Source: Bisbaumannia sp015645095
GTDB lineage: Bacteria > Pseudomonadota > Gammaproteobacteria > Pseudomonadales > Halomonadaceae
Length of the DNA stretch: 64,000 bases
Assembly (NCBI GenBank): GCA_036871055.1
Contig: CP141893.1
Coordinates: forward strand, 3,410,001 to 3,474,000
Direction: 5' to 3'
The notes below the pieces were generated by a model that was not told the origin of the DNA, did no database searches, and saw only the letters and a program-made list of their open reading frames with translations. Shown here piece by piece: positions 37,353-47,127 of the stretch. How positions within the stretch are numbered: the stretch's first letter is position 1; the number at the start of each line of letters is the position of its first letter. Both the position numbers and the translations under genes were made by a program.

Positions 37353-39014
37353 TTAGCCTTGCGGTTGGGCCTGGGCCTGCTGGCGGGCCCGCACGTTCTT
37401 GTGCTCCAGGGCCGCGTTGACGAAGCCGCTGAACAGCGGGTGGCCATCGCGGGGCGTGGAGGTGAATTCCGGGTGGAACTGGCAGGCCACGTACCAGGGG
37501 TGGTCCGGCAGCTCGACCATCTCCACCAGGGAGTTGTCGACGCTCTTGCCGGAGACCACCAGGCCGGCCTGCTCCAGGTCGGCCACGAACTGGTCGTTGA
37601 CCTCGTAGCGGTGGCGATGGCGCTCGACGATCTCGTCGCTGCCGTAGGCCTCGCGGGCCTTGGTGCCCGCCACCAGGTGACACACCTGGCCTCCCAGGCG
37701 CATGGTGCCCCCCAGGTCGGAGGCGGCGTCACGCAGCTCGATCTTGCCCTCGGGGGTGAGCCATTCGGTGATCAGGCCCACCACCGGGTGCTGGGTGTCG
37801 TGGGTGAACTCGGTGGAGTTGGCGTCCGCCCAGCCCACCACATGGCGGGCAAACTCGATCACCGCCACCTGCATGCCCAGGCAGATGCCCAGGTAGGGGA
37901 TCTTGTTCTCGCGGGCGAAGCGGGCGGTGGCGATCTTGCCTTCCACGCCGCGCTCGCCGAAGCCGCCGGGCACCAGGATGGCATCCTTGTCGGCCAGGCG
38001 GTCGGTGCCGTTGCGCTCGATCTCCTCGGAGTCGATATAGTCGACGTTGACCTTGACTCGCCCCTGGATGCCGGCGTGAATCAGCGCCTCGTTCAGCGAC
38101 TTGTAGGCGTCGAGCAGCTCCATGTACTTGCCGACCATGGCGATATTGATCGACTTGAGCGGGTTGAGTTTGGCATCGAGCACCCGCACCCACTCGCCCA
38201 GGTCGGCCTCACCGGCTTCCAGGCGCAGCTTGTCGCAGACGATCTCGTCCAGGCCATGCTCGTGGAGCATCAGCGGGATACGGTAGATGGTGTCGGCGTC
38301 CTGCAGGGGCACCACGGCGCGCTCTTCCACGTTGGTGAACAGCGCGATCTTGCGGCGCTCGCTGGCCTCCAGCTCCACCTCGCTGCGGCAGATCAGGATA
38401 TCCGGCTGGATACCGATGGAGCGCAGCTCCTTGACGCTGTGCTGGGTCGGCTTGGTCTTGGTCTCGCCGGCGGTCTTGATATAGGGCACCAGGGTCAGGT
38501 GCATAAAGATCGCCCGGTTACCGCCCAGCTCGCTGCGAATCTGACGGATCGACTCCAGGAAGGGCAGCGACTCGATATCGCCCACGGTGCCGCCGATCTC
38601 GACCAGGGCCACGTCATAGCCTTCGCTACCGGCATAGACCCGGCGCTTGATCTCGTCGGTGATATGCGGAATCACCTGCACGGTGCCGCCCAGGTAGTCG
38701 CCGCGGCGCTCCTTGCGCAGCACGTGCTCGTAGACGCGACCCGTGGTGAAGTTGTTGCCCTGGGTCATCTTGCTACGAATGAAGCGCTCGTAGTGACCCA
38801 GGTCAAGGTCGGTTTCGGCGCCATCTTCGGTGACGAACACCTCGCCGTGCTGGAAGGGGCTCATGGTGCCCGGGTCCACATTGATGTAGGGATCCAGCTT
38901 GAGAATGGTGACCTTGAGGCCACGCGCCTCGAGAATCGCCGCCAGCGAAGCCGACGCAATGCCCTTGCCGAGTGAGGACACAACGCCGCCGGTCACGAAG
39001 ATATATCGTGTCAT
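37353..39014 (-). CDS. pyrG: CTP synthase
   Basis: A 553-residue enzyme that aminates UTP to CTP using glutamine. Start ATG at 39012-39014 (MTRYIFVTGGVVSSLGKG). The synthase domain shows LKLDPYINVDPGTMSPFQHGE. The C-terminal class I glutamine amidotransferase has the nucleophile in YLGICLGMQVAVIEFAR and the His-Glu pair in FHPEFTS. It leads the pyrG-kdsA-eno cluster. Confidence 0.98.
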   Translation of the reverse strand: MTRYIFVTGGVVSSLGKGIASASLAAILEARGLKVTILKLDPYINVDPGTMSPFQHGEVFVTEDGAETDLDLGHYERFIRSKMTQGNNFTTGRVYEHVLRKERRGDYLGGTVQVIPHITDEIKRRVYAGSEGYDVALVEIGGTVGDIESLPFLESIRQIRSELGGNRAIFMHLTLVPYIKTAGETKTKPTQHSVKELRSIGIQPDILICRSEVELEASERRKIALFTNVEERAVVPLQDADTIYRIPLMLHEHGLDEIVCDKLRLEAGEADLGEWVRVLDAKLNPLKSINIAMVGKYMELLDAYKSLNEALIHAGIQGRVKVNVDYIDSEEIERNGTDRLADKDAILVPGGFGERGVEGKIATARFARENKIPYLGICLGMQVAVIEFARHVVGWADANSTEFTHDTQHPVVGLITEWLTPEGKIELRDAASDLGGTMRLGGQVCHLVAGTKAREAYGSDEIVERHRHRYEVNDQFVADLEQAGLVVSGKSVDNSLVEMVELPDHPWYVACQFHPEFTSTPRDGHPLFSGFVNAALEHKNVRARQQAQAQPQG

Positions 39015-39160
39015 GGAGAACCTGTCGAAACGTGATCGGAAGGCTCGGCAGGAAGCCGCGCCAGGATGGGACGACAGAATAGCAGAGTGCGACCAAGGGC
39101 TCAATTTTGGCCGCCTTCGAGCAGGGCCAGCGCCGTCAAACCTTGGGGCCCGGGGCTAAC

Positions 39161-39261
39161 CTGGGGACAGGCACCTCGCAAAGACGCTGTGAACCCGTCC
39201 CTGGGCGCTCGACTTTTTCATCCCTGAAAAAGACGCTTTGCTCCGACCTGTCCCCAGCGCC
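39161..39261. repeat. Dispersed repeat family A, copy 2
   Basis: This 101-bp segment starts CTGGGGACAG and ends CTGTCCCCAGCGCC, so its ends are complementary (CTGGGGACAG/CTGTCCCCAG). An internal hairpin CTTTTTCATCCCTGAAAAAG is also present. It shares the ordered blocks GACGCTGTGAACCCGTCCCTGGGCGCT with copy 1 at 18679-18856. Like copy 1, it lies about 50 bp before a family B repeat. Confidence 0.65.
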
Positions 39262-39318
39262 CCTCAGCCATTCCAACGGTGGTGACCCAGCGACTCAGCC
39301 GGCCTCGATGCGTGGGGC

Positions 39319-39519
39319 GGTGCGGGGCTGGCTAGCGAAGCGACGTCGCCAGGACGCTGACGAGAAGCGAGCGACTAGCGCGGGATCGACAGGGATGTCG
39401 ATCCAGGACATGCGCGTCTGCGAGCGGCGAGAGGGACCTCGGTCCGGCCCGGCGCGTCAGTCACGAGCGCAGCGTCAGGGTTTCGTCCTGGCGAGGAGCG
39501 AGTCAGTCAGCCCCGCACC
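39319..39519 (+). repeat. Structured dispersed repeat family B, copy 3
   Basis: A 201-bp copy with 15-bp terminal inverted repeats containing one G-T pair (39319-39333 with 39505-39519). The inner helix CGCCAGGACG/CGTCCTGGCG and hairpin GGATCGACA-GGGA-TGTCGATCC correspond to differently spelled but equally paired helices in copies 1 and 2. A ~15-bp insertion follows the hairpin. It lies between pyrG and gltD. Confidence 0.85.
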
Positions 39520-39548
39520 AGCCAGCGCCCCGCTAAGGCCTGTCACCA

Positions 39549-39576
39549 GAAAAGCCGCGGGGAACGTCAACCCCGC
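39549..39576 (-). terminator. Terminator-like hairpin after gltD
   Basis: Stem GCGGGG/CCCCGC (39557-39562 and 39571-39576) with an 8-base loop is followed on the minus strand by GGCTTTTC. It lies 25 bp after the gltD stop. Confidence 0.5.
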
Positions 39577-39601
39577 TCCACTCTCCAGCCAGTCGAGCAG
39601 C

Positions 39602-41020
39602 TTACACCTCCAGGTAACCGAGGATGCCCTCGGCGGCCTGGCGCCCCTCGTAGATGGCGGTGACCACCAGGTCGGAGCCGCGCACCATATCGCCACCGGC
39701 GAAGATCTTCTCGTTGGTGGTCTGGAAGGGGTAGGCGCCCTGCTCGGGGGCCTTGACCCGGCCGCGCTCGTCCACCTCGATACCGAAGTCGGCGAACCAG
39801 GGCGCCGGGCTCGGCTGGAAGCCGAAGGCGATCACCACCGCATCGGCGGGCAGCACCTCCTCGGAGCCCGGCACCACCTCGGGACGCTGGCGGCCGTTCT
39901 CGTCCGGCTCGCCCAGGCGGGTACGCACCACCTTGACGCCCTCGACCTTGTCCTCGCCGACCACGGCCACCGGCTGGCGGTTGAAGAGGAAGTCCACGCC
40001 CTCCTCCCGGGCATTGGTCACCTCGCGCTTGGAGCCCGGCATGTTCTCCTCGTCGCGGCGATAGGCGCAGGTGACGCTGGCCGCACCCTGGCGGATGGCG
40101 GTGCGGTTGCAGTCCATGGCGGTATCGCCGCCGCCCAGCACCACCACCCGCTGCCCCTCCAGGGAGACGAAGTCGGCGGGATCCTTCTCGAAGCCCAGGC
40201 AGTGGTTGACGTTGGCGATCAGGTAGTCGAGGGCCTTGTGAACCCCGGGCAGGTTCTCGCCGGGGAAGCCCCCCTCCATGTACTTGTAGGTGCCCATGCC
40301 CAGGAAGACGGCGTCATACTCCTCGAGCAGGGTCTCGAAGGCCACATCCTTGCCCACCTCGACGCCGAGGCGGAACTCCATGCCCATCTCCTCGAAGACC
40401 GCCCGGCGCCGCTCCATCACGTGCTTCTCGAGCTTGAACTCGGGGATGCCGAAGGTCAGCAGGCCACCGATCTCCGGGTACTTGTCGAAGAGCACCGGGG
40501 TGACGCCGTTGCGCACCAGGATATCGGCGCAGCCGAGCCCCGCCGGGCCGGCACCGATGATGGCCACCCTCCTGTCGGTGCGGGTCACCTTGGACATGTC
40601 GGGGCGCCAGCCCATGGCGAAGGCGGTGTCGGTGATGTACTTCTCCACCGAGCCGATGGTCACCGCACCAAAGCCGTCGTTGAGTGTGCAGTCGCCCTCG
40701 CAGAGGCGATCCTGGGGACACACCCGGCCGCATACCTCGGGCAGGGAGTTGGTCTGGTGGGAGAGCTCGGCGGCCTCGAGGATATTGCCCTCGGACACCA
40801 GCTTCAGCCAGTTGGGAATATAGTTGTGGACCGGGCACTTCCACTCGCAATAGGGGTTGCCACAGGCCAGGCAGCGGTGCGCCTGACCCGCCGCCTCCTG
40901 GGGCTTGAAGGGCTCGTAGATCTCGGCGAACTCCTTGGCCCGGGTCCGCGCCTCCTTCTTCTGCGGGTCCTGACGACCCACGTCGATAAACTGGAAATCG
41001 TTGCTCAAACGGTTAGCCAT
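39602..41020 (-). CDS. gltD: Glutamate synthase small (beta) subunit
   Basis: A 472-residue flavoprotein that passes NADPH electrons to GltB. N-terminal Fe-S cysteines are in CLACGNPYCEWKCPVHNYIP and CGRVCPQDRLCEGDCTL. The FAD site is AIIGAGPAGLGCADIL and the NADPH site VVVLGGGDTAMDCNR. The C-terminal motif GGDMVRGSDLVVTAIYEGRQAA is typical. It follows gltB by 76 bp. Confidence 0.98.
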   Translation of the reverse strand: MANRLSNDFQFIDVGRQDPQKKEARTRAKEFAEIYEPFKPQEAAGQAHRCLACGNPYCEWKCPVHNYIPNWLKLVSEGNILEAAELSHQTNSLPEVCGRVCPQDRLCEGDCTLNDGFGAVTIGSVEKYITDTAFAMGWRPDMSKVTRTDRRVAIIGAGPAGLGCADILVRNGVTPVLFDKYPEIGGLLTFGIPEFKLEKHVMERRRAVFEEMGMEFRLGVEVGKDVAFETLLEEYDAVFLGMGTYKYMEGGFPGENLPGVHKALDYLIANVNHCLGFEKDPADFVSLEGQRVVVLGGGDTAMDCNRTAIRQGAASVTCAYRRDEENMPGSKREVTNAREEGVDFLFNRQPVAVVGEDKVEGVKVVRTRLGEPDENGRQRPEVVPGSEEVLPADAVVIAFGFQPSPAPWFADFGIEVDERGRVKAPEQGAYPFQTTNEKIFAGGDMVRGSDLVVTAIYEGRQAAEGILGYLEV

Positions 41021-41096
41021 GGTCTCTGCTCCTAGTCTCTGCGTGGCGATCTCGTCAGTGCCGGCCGGGGCCCTGCCCCTGACCGGCGCCAGTCAC

Positions 41097-44000
41097 TTAT
41101 TCCGGCCGGCGCCGGGATTCGGCGAGCAAACTGCCCAGGCTCGCGGCCTTGGGCTTCACCAGCCAGAAGTGACGAACGAAGTCGCTGAAGTCCTCGAGGA
41201 TCGCCTTGCCGCGCTCGGAACCGGTCTCGGCCACGTACTCCTCGATGATCTCCCGCAGATGACGCCGATAGGCCTCCATGGCCTCGGTATTGACCCGGTG
41301 GATCTCCACCAGCTCGTGGTTGTACTTGTCGACGAAGGTGCGATCCTCGTCGAGCACATAGGCGAAGCCGCCGGTCATGCCCGCGCCGAAGTTGACGCCG
41401 GTCTCGCCGAGCACGGCCACCAGGCCGCCGGTCATGTACTCGCAGCAGTGGTCGCCGGCGCCCTCGATCACCGCGGTGGCCCCGGAGTTGCGCACCGCGA
41501 AACGCTCGCCGGCGGTGCCGGCGGCGAACAGCTTGCCGCCGGTGGCGCCATACAGGCAGGTGTTGCCGATGATCGCCGTCTGGTGGCTCTCGAAGCGGCT
41601 GGCCCGGGGCGGCACGATGACGATCTGGCCACCGTTCATGCCCTTGCCGACGTAGTCGTTGGCGTCGCCCTCCAGGTAGAGGTTGAGGCCCCGGGCGTTC
41701 CATACCCCGAAGCTCTGGCCCGCCACGCCCTCGAAGCGCACCTTGATGGGCGCCTCCTCCAGGCCCGCCTCGCCGTAGCGCTTGGCGATGGCCCCGGAGG
41801 CCGCCGCCGGCACCGAGCGGTCGCAGTTGGTGATGGCGAAGCGGAACTCGCCGCCGGATTGCTCGGCGATGGCCTGCTCCAGGGCCGCCAGCACCTCCTG
41901 ATTCTTGGCGCCCGGGTCATGGGGCACGTTGCGCTCCACGGCACAGAACTGGGGCGCCTCCGCCGGCACGAAGTCGTTGGCCAGCAGCGGCGTCAGGTCC
42001 AGCTTGCGCTGGGAGGCGGTCTCGCCCTCCAGCACCTCCAGCAGGTCGGTGCGACCGATCAGGTCGGTGAGCCGCCGCACCCCCAGCAGGGCCATCAGCT
42101 CGCGCACCTCCTCGGCGATAAAGCGGAAGTAGTGCTTGACCATGTCCACGGTGCCGCGGAAGTGCTCGTCGCGCAGGAACTGGTGCTGGGTGGCGACGCC
42201 GGTGGCACAGTTGTTGAGGTGGCAGATGCGCAGGTACTTGCAGCCCAGCGCCACCATCGGCGCGGTGCCGAAGCCGAAGCTCTCGGCGCCGAGGATCGCC
42301 GCCTTGACCACGTCGAGGCCGGTCTTCAGGCCGCCATCGGTCTGCAGGCGGATCTTGTCGCGCAGGCCATTGATGCGCAGCGCCTGGTGCACCTCCGGCA
42401 GGCCCAGCTCCCAGGGGGAGCCGGCGTGCTTGATGGAGGTGATGGGACTGGCCGCGGTGCCGCCGTCATAGCCGGAGACGGTGATCAGGTCGGCGTAGGC
42501 CTTGGCCACCCCGGTGGCGATGGTGCCGATGCCCGGCTCGGAGACCAGCTTCACCGACACCTGGGCGTCCGGGTTGACCTGCTTGAGGTCGAAGATCAGC
42601 TGCGCCAGGTCCTCGATGGAGTAGATGTCGTGGTGCGGCGGCGGCGAGATCAGGGTCACGCCGGGCACCGAGTAGCGCAGCCGGGCAATCAGCTCGTTGA
42701 CCTTGCCGCCGGGCAACTGGCCACCCTCGCCGGGCTTGGCGCCCTGGGCCACCTTGATCTGCAGCACCTCGGCATTGACCAGGTAGGCCGGGGTGACGCC
42801 GAAGCGCCCGGAGGCGATCTGCTTGATCTTGGAGGAGCGGATGGTGCCGTAGCGAGCCGGATCCTCGCCCCCCTCGCCGGAGTTGGAGCGACCGCCGGCC
42901 TCGTTCATGGCCTGGGCCAGGGCCTCATGGGCCTCCGGCGACAGGGCGCCCAGGGACATGCCGGCGCTGTCGAAGCGGGGAATCAGCGCTTCCACCGGCT
43001 CCACCTCCTCCAGGGACAGCGGTTCGGCGGCAGGCTTGAGCCGCAGCAGGTCACGAATGGTGGCCACCGGGCGCTCGTTGACCAGCCGGGCGAATTTCTT
43101 CCACTTCTGGTAATCGCCCTGCTGCACCGCTTCCTGCAGGGTCTTCACCACGTCCGGGTTATAGGCGTGGTACTCCTTGCCGTGGACATACTTGACCAGG
43201 CCGCCCTGGGAGATGCCCTTGCGGGGAATCCAGGCGTCCCGGGCCAGCAATTCCTGCTGCAGCTGCAGCTCGGCGAAGCCGGTGCCCTGGATGCGCGAGG
43301 CCATGCCCGGGAAGCACAGCGCCATCACCTCCTCGTCGAGACCCACCGCCTCGAAGAGCATGGAGCCGCGGTAGGAGGCGAGCGTCGAGATGCCCATCTT
43401 GGAGAGGATCTTGTAGAGCCCCTTCTGCATGCCCTTGCGGTAGTTCTCCCGGGCGTCCGCCGGGTTGCCCACCAGCTCGCCGGAGCGGTGCATGTCGGCC
43501 ATCACCTGATAGGCCAGCCACGGATAGACCGCGGTGGCACCGACGCCGAAGAGCACCGCCATCTGGTGAGCATCCCGGGCATAGCCGGTTTCCACCACGA
43601 TATTGACCCGCGGGCGCAACGCCAGCTTGCCCAGGTGGTGGTGCACGGCCCCCACCGCCAGGGCGGCATGGATCGGCAGCTCACCCCTGGGCAGGTCGGC
43701 ATCGGAGAGCACCAGGATCACCTTGCCGCTGCGCGCCGCCTCCTCGGCCTGCTGGCAGAGCGCCAGCAGCGCCTGCTTGAGGCCCTGCTGCTCGGGGTCA
43801 TAGCCAAGCGACAGGGTGAGGCTGGCGAAGGCCGGATCCTCGTGACTGACCAGGGCAGTGAACTTGCGCGGCGAGAGGATCGGCGTGGTCAGGATGATGC
43901 GATGGGCGTGATCCGGGGTCGCCTCGAAGACGTTGAGCTCGGCACCGATGCAGGTCTCCAGGGACATCACGATCGCTTCCCGCAGCGGATCGATGGGCGG

Positions 44001-45548
44001 GTTGGTGACCTGGGCGAATTTCTGGCGGAAGTAGTCGCTAAGCAGGCGGTTCTGGCGCGACAGCACCGCCATGGGGGTGTCGTCACCCATGGAGCCCACC
44101 GCCTCCTGGCCGCTCTCGGCCAGGGGTCGCAGCACCTGGTCACGCTCCTCGAAGGAGACCTGGAACATCTTCTGCCAGACGTCGAGCGCCTCGGCCTCCA
44201 GGGGCTGGAAGCGGGCCAGCTCGGTGAGGGCGGACTCCAGGTAGTGGGCGCGCTCCTTCAGCCAGCGCTTGTAGGGATAGGCCGACTTGAGGCGCTCGTC
44301 CACGTCGGCGGTATGCAGCACCTGGCCGGTCTCGGTATCGATGCCCAGCACCTGGCCGGGGCCGACGCGCCCCTTGGCGACCACGTCCTCGGGGGCATAG
44401 TCGTAGGTGCCGATCTCGGAGGCCAGGGTGATATAGCCATTCTTGGTGATCACCCAGCGGGCCGGGCGCAGGCCGTTGCGGTCCAGCATGCAGACGGCGT
44501 TGCGGCCATCGGTCATCACCATGCCGGCGGGGCCATCCCAGGGCTCCATATGCATGGAGTTGTACTCGTAGAAGGCGCGCAGGGCGCCATCCATGGTCTC
44601 CACGTTCTGCCAGGCCGGCGGCACCATCATGCGAATGGCGCTGTAGATGTCCATGCCGCCGGTCATCAGCACCTCCAGCATGTTGTCCATGCTGGAGGAG
44701 TCGGAACCCACGGTATTGACGATCTCGTCGAGCTCGGCGATCTCCGGCAGCAGCGGCGAGACGAAGTTCTCCTTGCGCGAGTTGGCCCAGCCACGGTTGG
44801 CCTCGATGGTGTTGATCTCGCCGTTATGGGCCAGGAAGCGGAACGGCTGGGCCAGCGGCCAGCGCGGCGCGGTGTTGGTGGAGAAGCGCTGGTGGAAGAC
44901 GCAGATGGAGGTGGTCAGGCGGGGGTCGCCCAGGTCGCGATAGAAGGTGGGCAGGTCCACCGGCATCATCAGACCCTTGTAGGAGACCACCTTGGCGGAG
45001 AGGGAGCAGACGTAGAACTCTTCTTCGTCGCGCAGGGCCTCCTCGGCGCGACGCCGAGCCATGAACAGGTCCACCGCCAGCTGGGCATCGAGGCGCTCGT
45101 CGGCGGCCTCGACGAAGACCTGACGGATCCGCGGCAGGCACTCCAGGGCCATGGGGCCGCAGACACCGGGATCGGTGGGCACCTCGCGCCAGCCGTGCAC
45201 CACCAGGCCACGGGCCTCGAGCTCGCGGCTCAACACCTGCCGAGCATGGGCCTCGCGCTCATCGTCGTCGGGCAGGAAGATGGCGCCCACGGCGAAGCGG
45301 CTGCCCAGGTCGACGCCCAGGGCCTCCCGGGCCACCTCGCGCATGAAACTCTCGGGCATCTTGAGCAGCAGGCCACAACCGTCACCGGTCTTGCCATCGG
45401 CGGCGATGCCGCCGCGGTGGGTCATGCAGGTCAGGGACTCGATGGCGGTCTTGAGCAGGTCGTGGCTGGCCTCGCCTTCCATATGGGCGATCAGGCCGAA
45501 GCCGCAGTTGTCGCGAAATTCGCCGGGCTGATGGAGACCTCGGTTCAT
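41097..45548 (-). CDS. gltB: Glutamate synthase large (alpha) subunit
   Basis: A 1483-residue enzyme converting glutamine and 2-oxoglutarate to two glutamates. The start is set at the ATG at 45546-45548 because GAGGG lies 8 bp upstream; a TTG five codons earlier would bury that site. A 14-residue propeptide would expose the nucleophilic cysteine of DNCGFGLIAHMEG. The glutaminase, central, FMN-binding and beta-helix domains follow. The [3Fe-4S] cysteines are in CKYLRICHLNNCATGVATQ. It forms GOGAT with GltD and supplies cellular glutamate. Confidence 0.97.
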   Translation of the reverse strand: MNRGLHQPGEFRDNCGFGLIAHMEGEASHDLLKTAIESLTCMTHRGGIAADGKTGDGCGLLLKMPESFMREVAREALGVDLGSRFAVGAIFLPDDDEREAHARQVLSRELEARGLVVHGWREVPTDPGVCGPMALECLPRIRQVFVEAADERLDAQLAVDLFMARRRAEEALRDEEEFYVCSLSAKVVSYKGLMMPVDLPTFYRDLGDPRLTTSICVFHQRFSTNTAPRWPLAQPFRFLAHNGEINTIEANRGWANSRKENFVSPLLPEIAELDEIVNTVGSDSSSMDNMLEVLMTGGMDIYSAIRMMVPPAWQNVETMDGALRAFYEYNSMHMEPWDGPAGMVMTDGRNAVCMLDRNGLRPARWVITKNGYITLASEIGTYDYAPEDVVAKGRVGPGQVLGIDTETGQVLHTADVDERLKSAYPYKRWLKERAHYLESALTELARFQPLEAEALDVWQKMFQVSFEERDQVLRPLAESGQEAVGSMGDDTPMAVLSRQNRLLSDYFRQKFAQVTNPPIDPLREAIVMSLETCIGAELNVFEATPDHAHRIILTTPILSPRKFTALVSHEDPAFASLTLSLGYDPEQQGLKQALLALCQQAEEAARSGKVILVLSDADLPRGELPIHAALAVGAVHHHLGKLALRPRVNIVVETGYARDAHQMAVLFGVGATAVYPWLAYQVMADMHRSGELVGNPADARENYRKGMQKGLYKILSKMGISTLASYRGSMLFEAVGLDEEVMALCFPGMASRIQGTGFAELQLQQELLARDAWIPRKGISQGGLVKYVHGKEYHAYNPDVVKTLQEAVQQGDYQKWKKFARLVNERPVATIRDLLRLKPAAEPLSLEEVEPVEALIPRFDSAGMSLGALSPEAHEALAQAMNEAGGRSNSGEGGEDPARYGTIRSSKIKQIASGRFGVTPAYLVNAEVLQIKVAQGAKPGEGGQLPGGKVNELIARLRYSVPGVTLISPPPHHDIYSIEDLAQLIFDLKQVNPDAQVSVKLVSEPGIGTIATGVAKAYADLITVSGYDGGTAASPITSIKHAGSPWELGLPEVHQALRINGLRDKIRLQTDGGLKTGLDVVKAAILGAESFGFGTAPMVALGCKYLRICHLNNCATGVATQHQFLRDEHFRGTVDMVKHYFRFIAEEVRELMALLGVRRLTDLIGRTDLLEVLEGETASQRKLDLTPLLANDFVPAEAPQFCAVERNVPHDPGAKNQEVLAALEQAIAEQSGGEFRFAITNCDRSVPAAASGAIAKRYGEAGLEEAPIKVRFEGVAGQSFGVWNARGLNLYLEGDANDYVGKGMNGGQIVIVPPRASRFESHQTAIIGNTCLYGATGGKLFAAGTAGERFAVRNSGATAVIEGAGDHCCEYMTGGLVAVLGETGVNFGAGMTGGFAYVLDEDRTFVDKYNHELVEIHRVNTEAMEAYRRHLREIIEEYVAETGSERGKAILEDFSDFVRHFWLVKPKAASLGSLLAESRRRPE

Positions 45549-45919
45549 GGGCGTGTCCCTCAAGCTAGATGTCTTTTATTCCCTAGATCCATATGATATC
45601 TTTATCTGTTTTTCTTATTTTTCAGAAGGGTGATACCGGGCGTCCGGGGAGCAGAAAAAAGGCTGTCCAGCATAGCCAGCCCCCCTCCCCCGCGCAATTC
45701 CCCACTCCGAAAGCACCCCAAAAAATCTCAATAAATCGCTAGGTTAGCCTGAACCAACGAAGAAAAAACTCGCTAGTTCAATGACTTGAACTCGCCCCCT
45801 CGAAAGCACAGCAATAACTAGACTTTAGTCTAATTCCACGACCCCTCGCCCATACCGATCCTGCATAAGGCATACGAATTGAAGAATGCCTCGCTCTTGC
45901 TCGACTGGCCAGTCGCCAC
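45549..45919. other. gltB leader and upstream region with two dyads
   Basis: An AT-rich 370-bp stretch with no credible ORF. It holds the likely gltB promoter (45669-45697) and, upstream of it, two inverted repeats: AGTTCA-N6-TGAACT (45775-45792) and the palindrome TAGACT-TT-AGTCTA (45819-45832). Both are candidate sites for a regulator of gltBD; neither matches a factor I can name with confidence. Confidence 0.5.
45669..45697 (-). promoter_or_regulatory. Candidate promoter of gltBD
   Basis: On the minus strand, -35 TTGCGC (45692-45697), a 17-bp G-rich spacer and -10 TATGCT (45669-45674) lie about 120 bp upstream of the gltB start, leaving an AU-rich leader. Confidence 0.5.
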
Positions 45920-45956
45920 AAAAAAGCGGCGGCCATCCGAAGATGACCGCCGCTTT
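45920..45956 (-). terminator. Intrinsic terminator after aroB
   Basis: Stem AAAGCGGCGG/CCGCCGCTTT (45923-45932 and 45947-45956), with an inner CAT/ATG extension after a mismatch, is followed on the minus strand by further T. It lies 30 bp after the aroB stop. Confidence 0.8.
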
Positions 45957-45986
45957 ATCCAAAAGACCTCTATTTTTTAGCGAATA

Positions 45987-47093
45987 TCACTGCCTGGGAA
46001 AGTCCGCCAGCAACTCGCGCAGCATCGCTGGCGGCGTCTCGTCATGCACGCAGGCCTCCCCCAGTCGCCGCAGCAGGATCAAGCGCAGGCGGGCATCGAT
46101 ATTCTTCTTGTCGAGACGCATCGGCACCAGGAAGGCCTCCTCGTCCATGGCCGCCGGCGCCGCCAGGGGCAGGGCCGCCGAAGCGATCACCGCCGCCACC
46201 CGCTCGACTTCGCCCCGGGAGAGCCAGCCCAGCCGAGCGGAGAGCTCCGCGGCCATCAGCATGCCGGCCCCCACCGCCTCGCCATGCAGCCAGGCACCAT
46301 AGCCCTGATGGGCCTCGATGGCATGCCCGAAGGTGTGCCCCAGATTGAGCAGAGCACGCACCCCCTGCTCGGTCTCGTCGGCGGCCACCACCTCGGCCTT
46401 GATGGCACAGCTGCGCAGGATCGCCTCGCGCAGGGCCACCTGGTCGAGGCCACGCAGGGCGCTCATATGCGCTTCCAGCCAGGCCAGGAAGTCCACATCA
46501 CGGATCAGGCCGTACTTGATCACCTCCGCCAGTCCGGCGGAGAGCTCCCGGGGCGGCAGACTGACCAGGGTAGCGGTATCGATCAGTACGGCGCGGGGCT
46601 GCCAGAAGGCACCGATCATGTTCTTGCCGCGGGGGTGATTGACCCCGGTCTTGCCCCCCACCGAGGAGTCGACCTGGGAGAGCAGGGTGGTGGGCACCTG
46701 GATAAAGGCCACGCCGCGCTGGTAGCAGGCGGCGGCATAACCGGTCATGTCGCCAATCACCCCGCCCCCCAGGGCCACCAGGGTGCAGCGGCGATTGAAA
46801 CCGGCCTCCAGCAGGGCATCCCAGATGCGCTCGACGCTCGACAGCGTCTTGGTGTGCTCGCCGTCCGGCAGGATCACCTCACGCACCTCGAGGCCCTCTG
46901 GCAGGCCGGCCTTGAAGGCCGCCAGATAGAGCGGCGCCACCGTCTCGTTGGTGACGATCATCACCTGGCGACCCGCCAGATAGGGGGCCAGCCACTGGGC
47001 ATCCCCCAGCAGGCCGGCGCCGACATGGATGGGATAGCTGCGCTCGCCGAGATCGACGTTGAGGGTACTGACGGAAGCTAAGGCTTGGCTCAT
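45987..47093 (-). CDS. aroB: 3-dehydroquinate synthase
   Basis: A 368-residue NAD+- and Zn2+-dependent enzyme, second step of the shikimate pathway. Start ATG at 47091-47093 (MSQALASVST). Motifs: LPDGEHTKTL, LVALGGGVIGDMTGYAAACYQRG, TTLLSQVDSSVGGKTGVNH and the zinc histidines in LNLGHTFGHAIE and WLHGEAV. It follows aroK by 34 bp, the standard pilQ-aroK-aroB order. Confidence 0.97.
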   Translation of the reverse strand: MSQALASVSTLNVDLGERSYPIHVGAGLLGDAQWLAPYLAGRQVMIVTNETVAPLYLAAFKAGLPEGLEVREVILPDGEHTKTLSSVERIWDALLEAGFNRRCTLVALGGGVIGDMTGYAAACYQRGVAFIQVPTTLLSQVDSSVGGKTGVNHPRGKNMIGAFWQPRAVLIDTATLVSLPPRELSAGLAEVIKYGLIRDVDFLAWLEAHMSALRGLDQVALREAILRSCAIKAEVVAADETEQGVRALLNLGHTFGHAIEAHQGYGAWLHGEAVGAGMLMAAELSARLGWLSRGEVERVAAVIASAALPLAAPAAMDEEAFLVPMRLDKKNIDARLRLILLRRLGEACVHDETPPAMLRELLADFPRQ

Positions 47094-47127
47094 GGGCAAG
47101 GAAAACCGAAGGTTGGGGACGGGGGTA

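Noticed and set aside
41001..45596. 1531-codon ORF on the plus strand
   Set aside because: It is the antisense shadow of gltB in high-GC DNA; its product is low-complexity His/Gly/Leu-rich with no family motifs. The same applies to long plus-strand ORFs over smc, alaS, pyrG and mutS.
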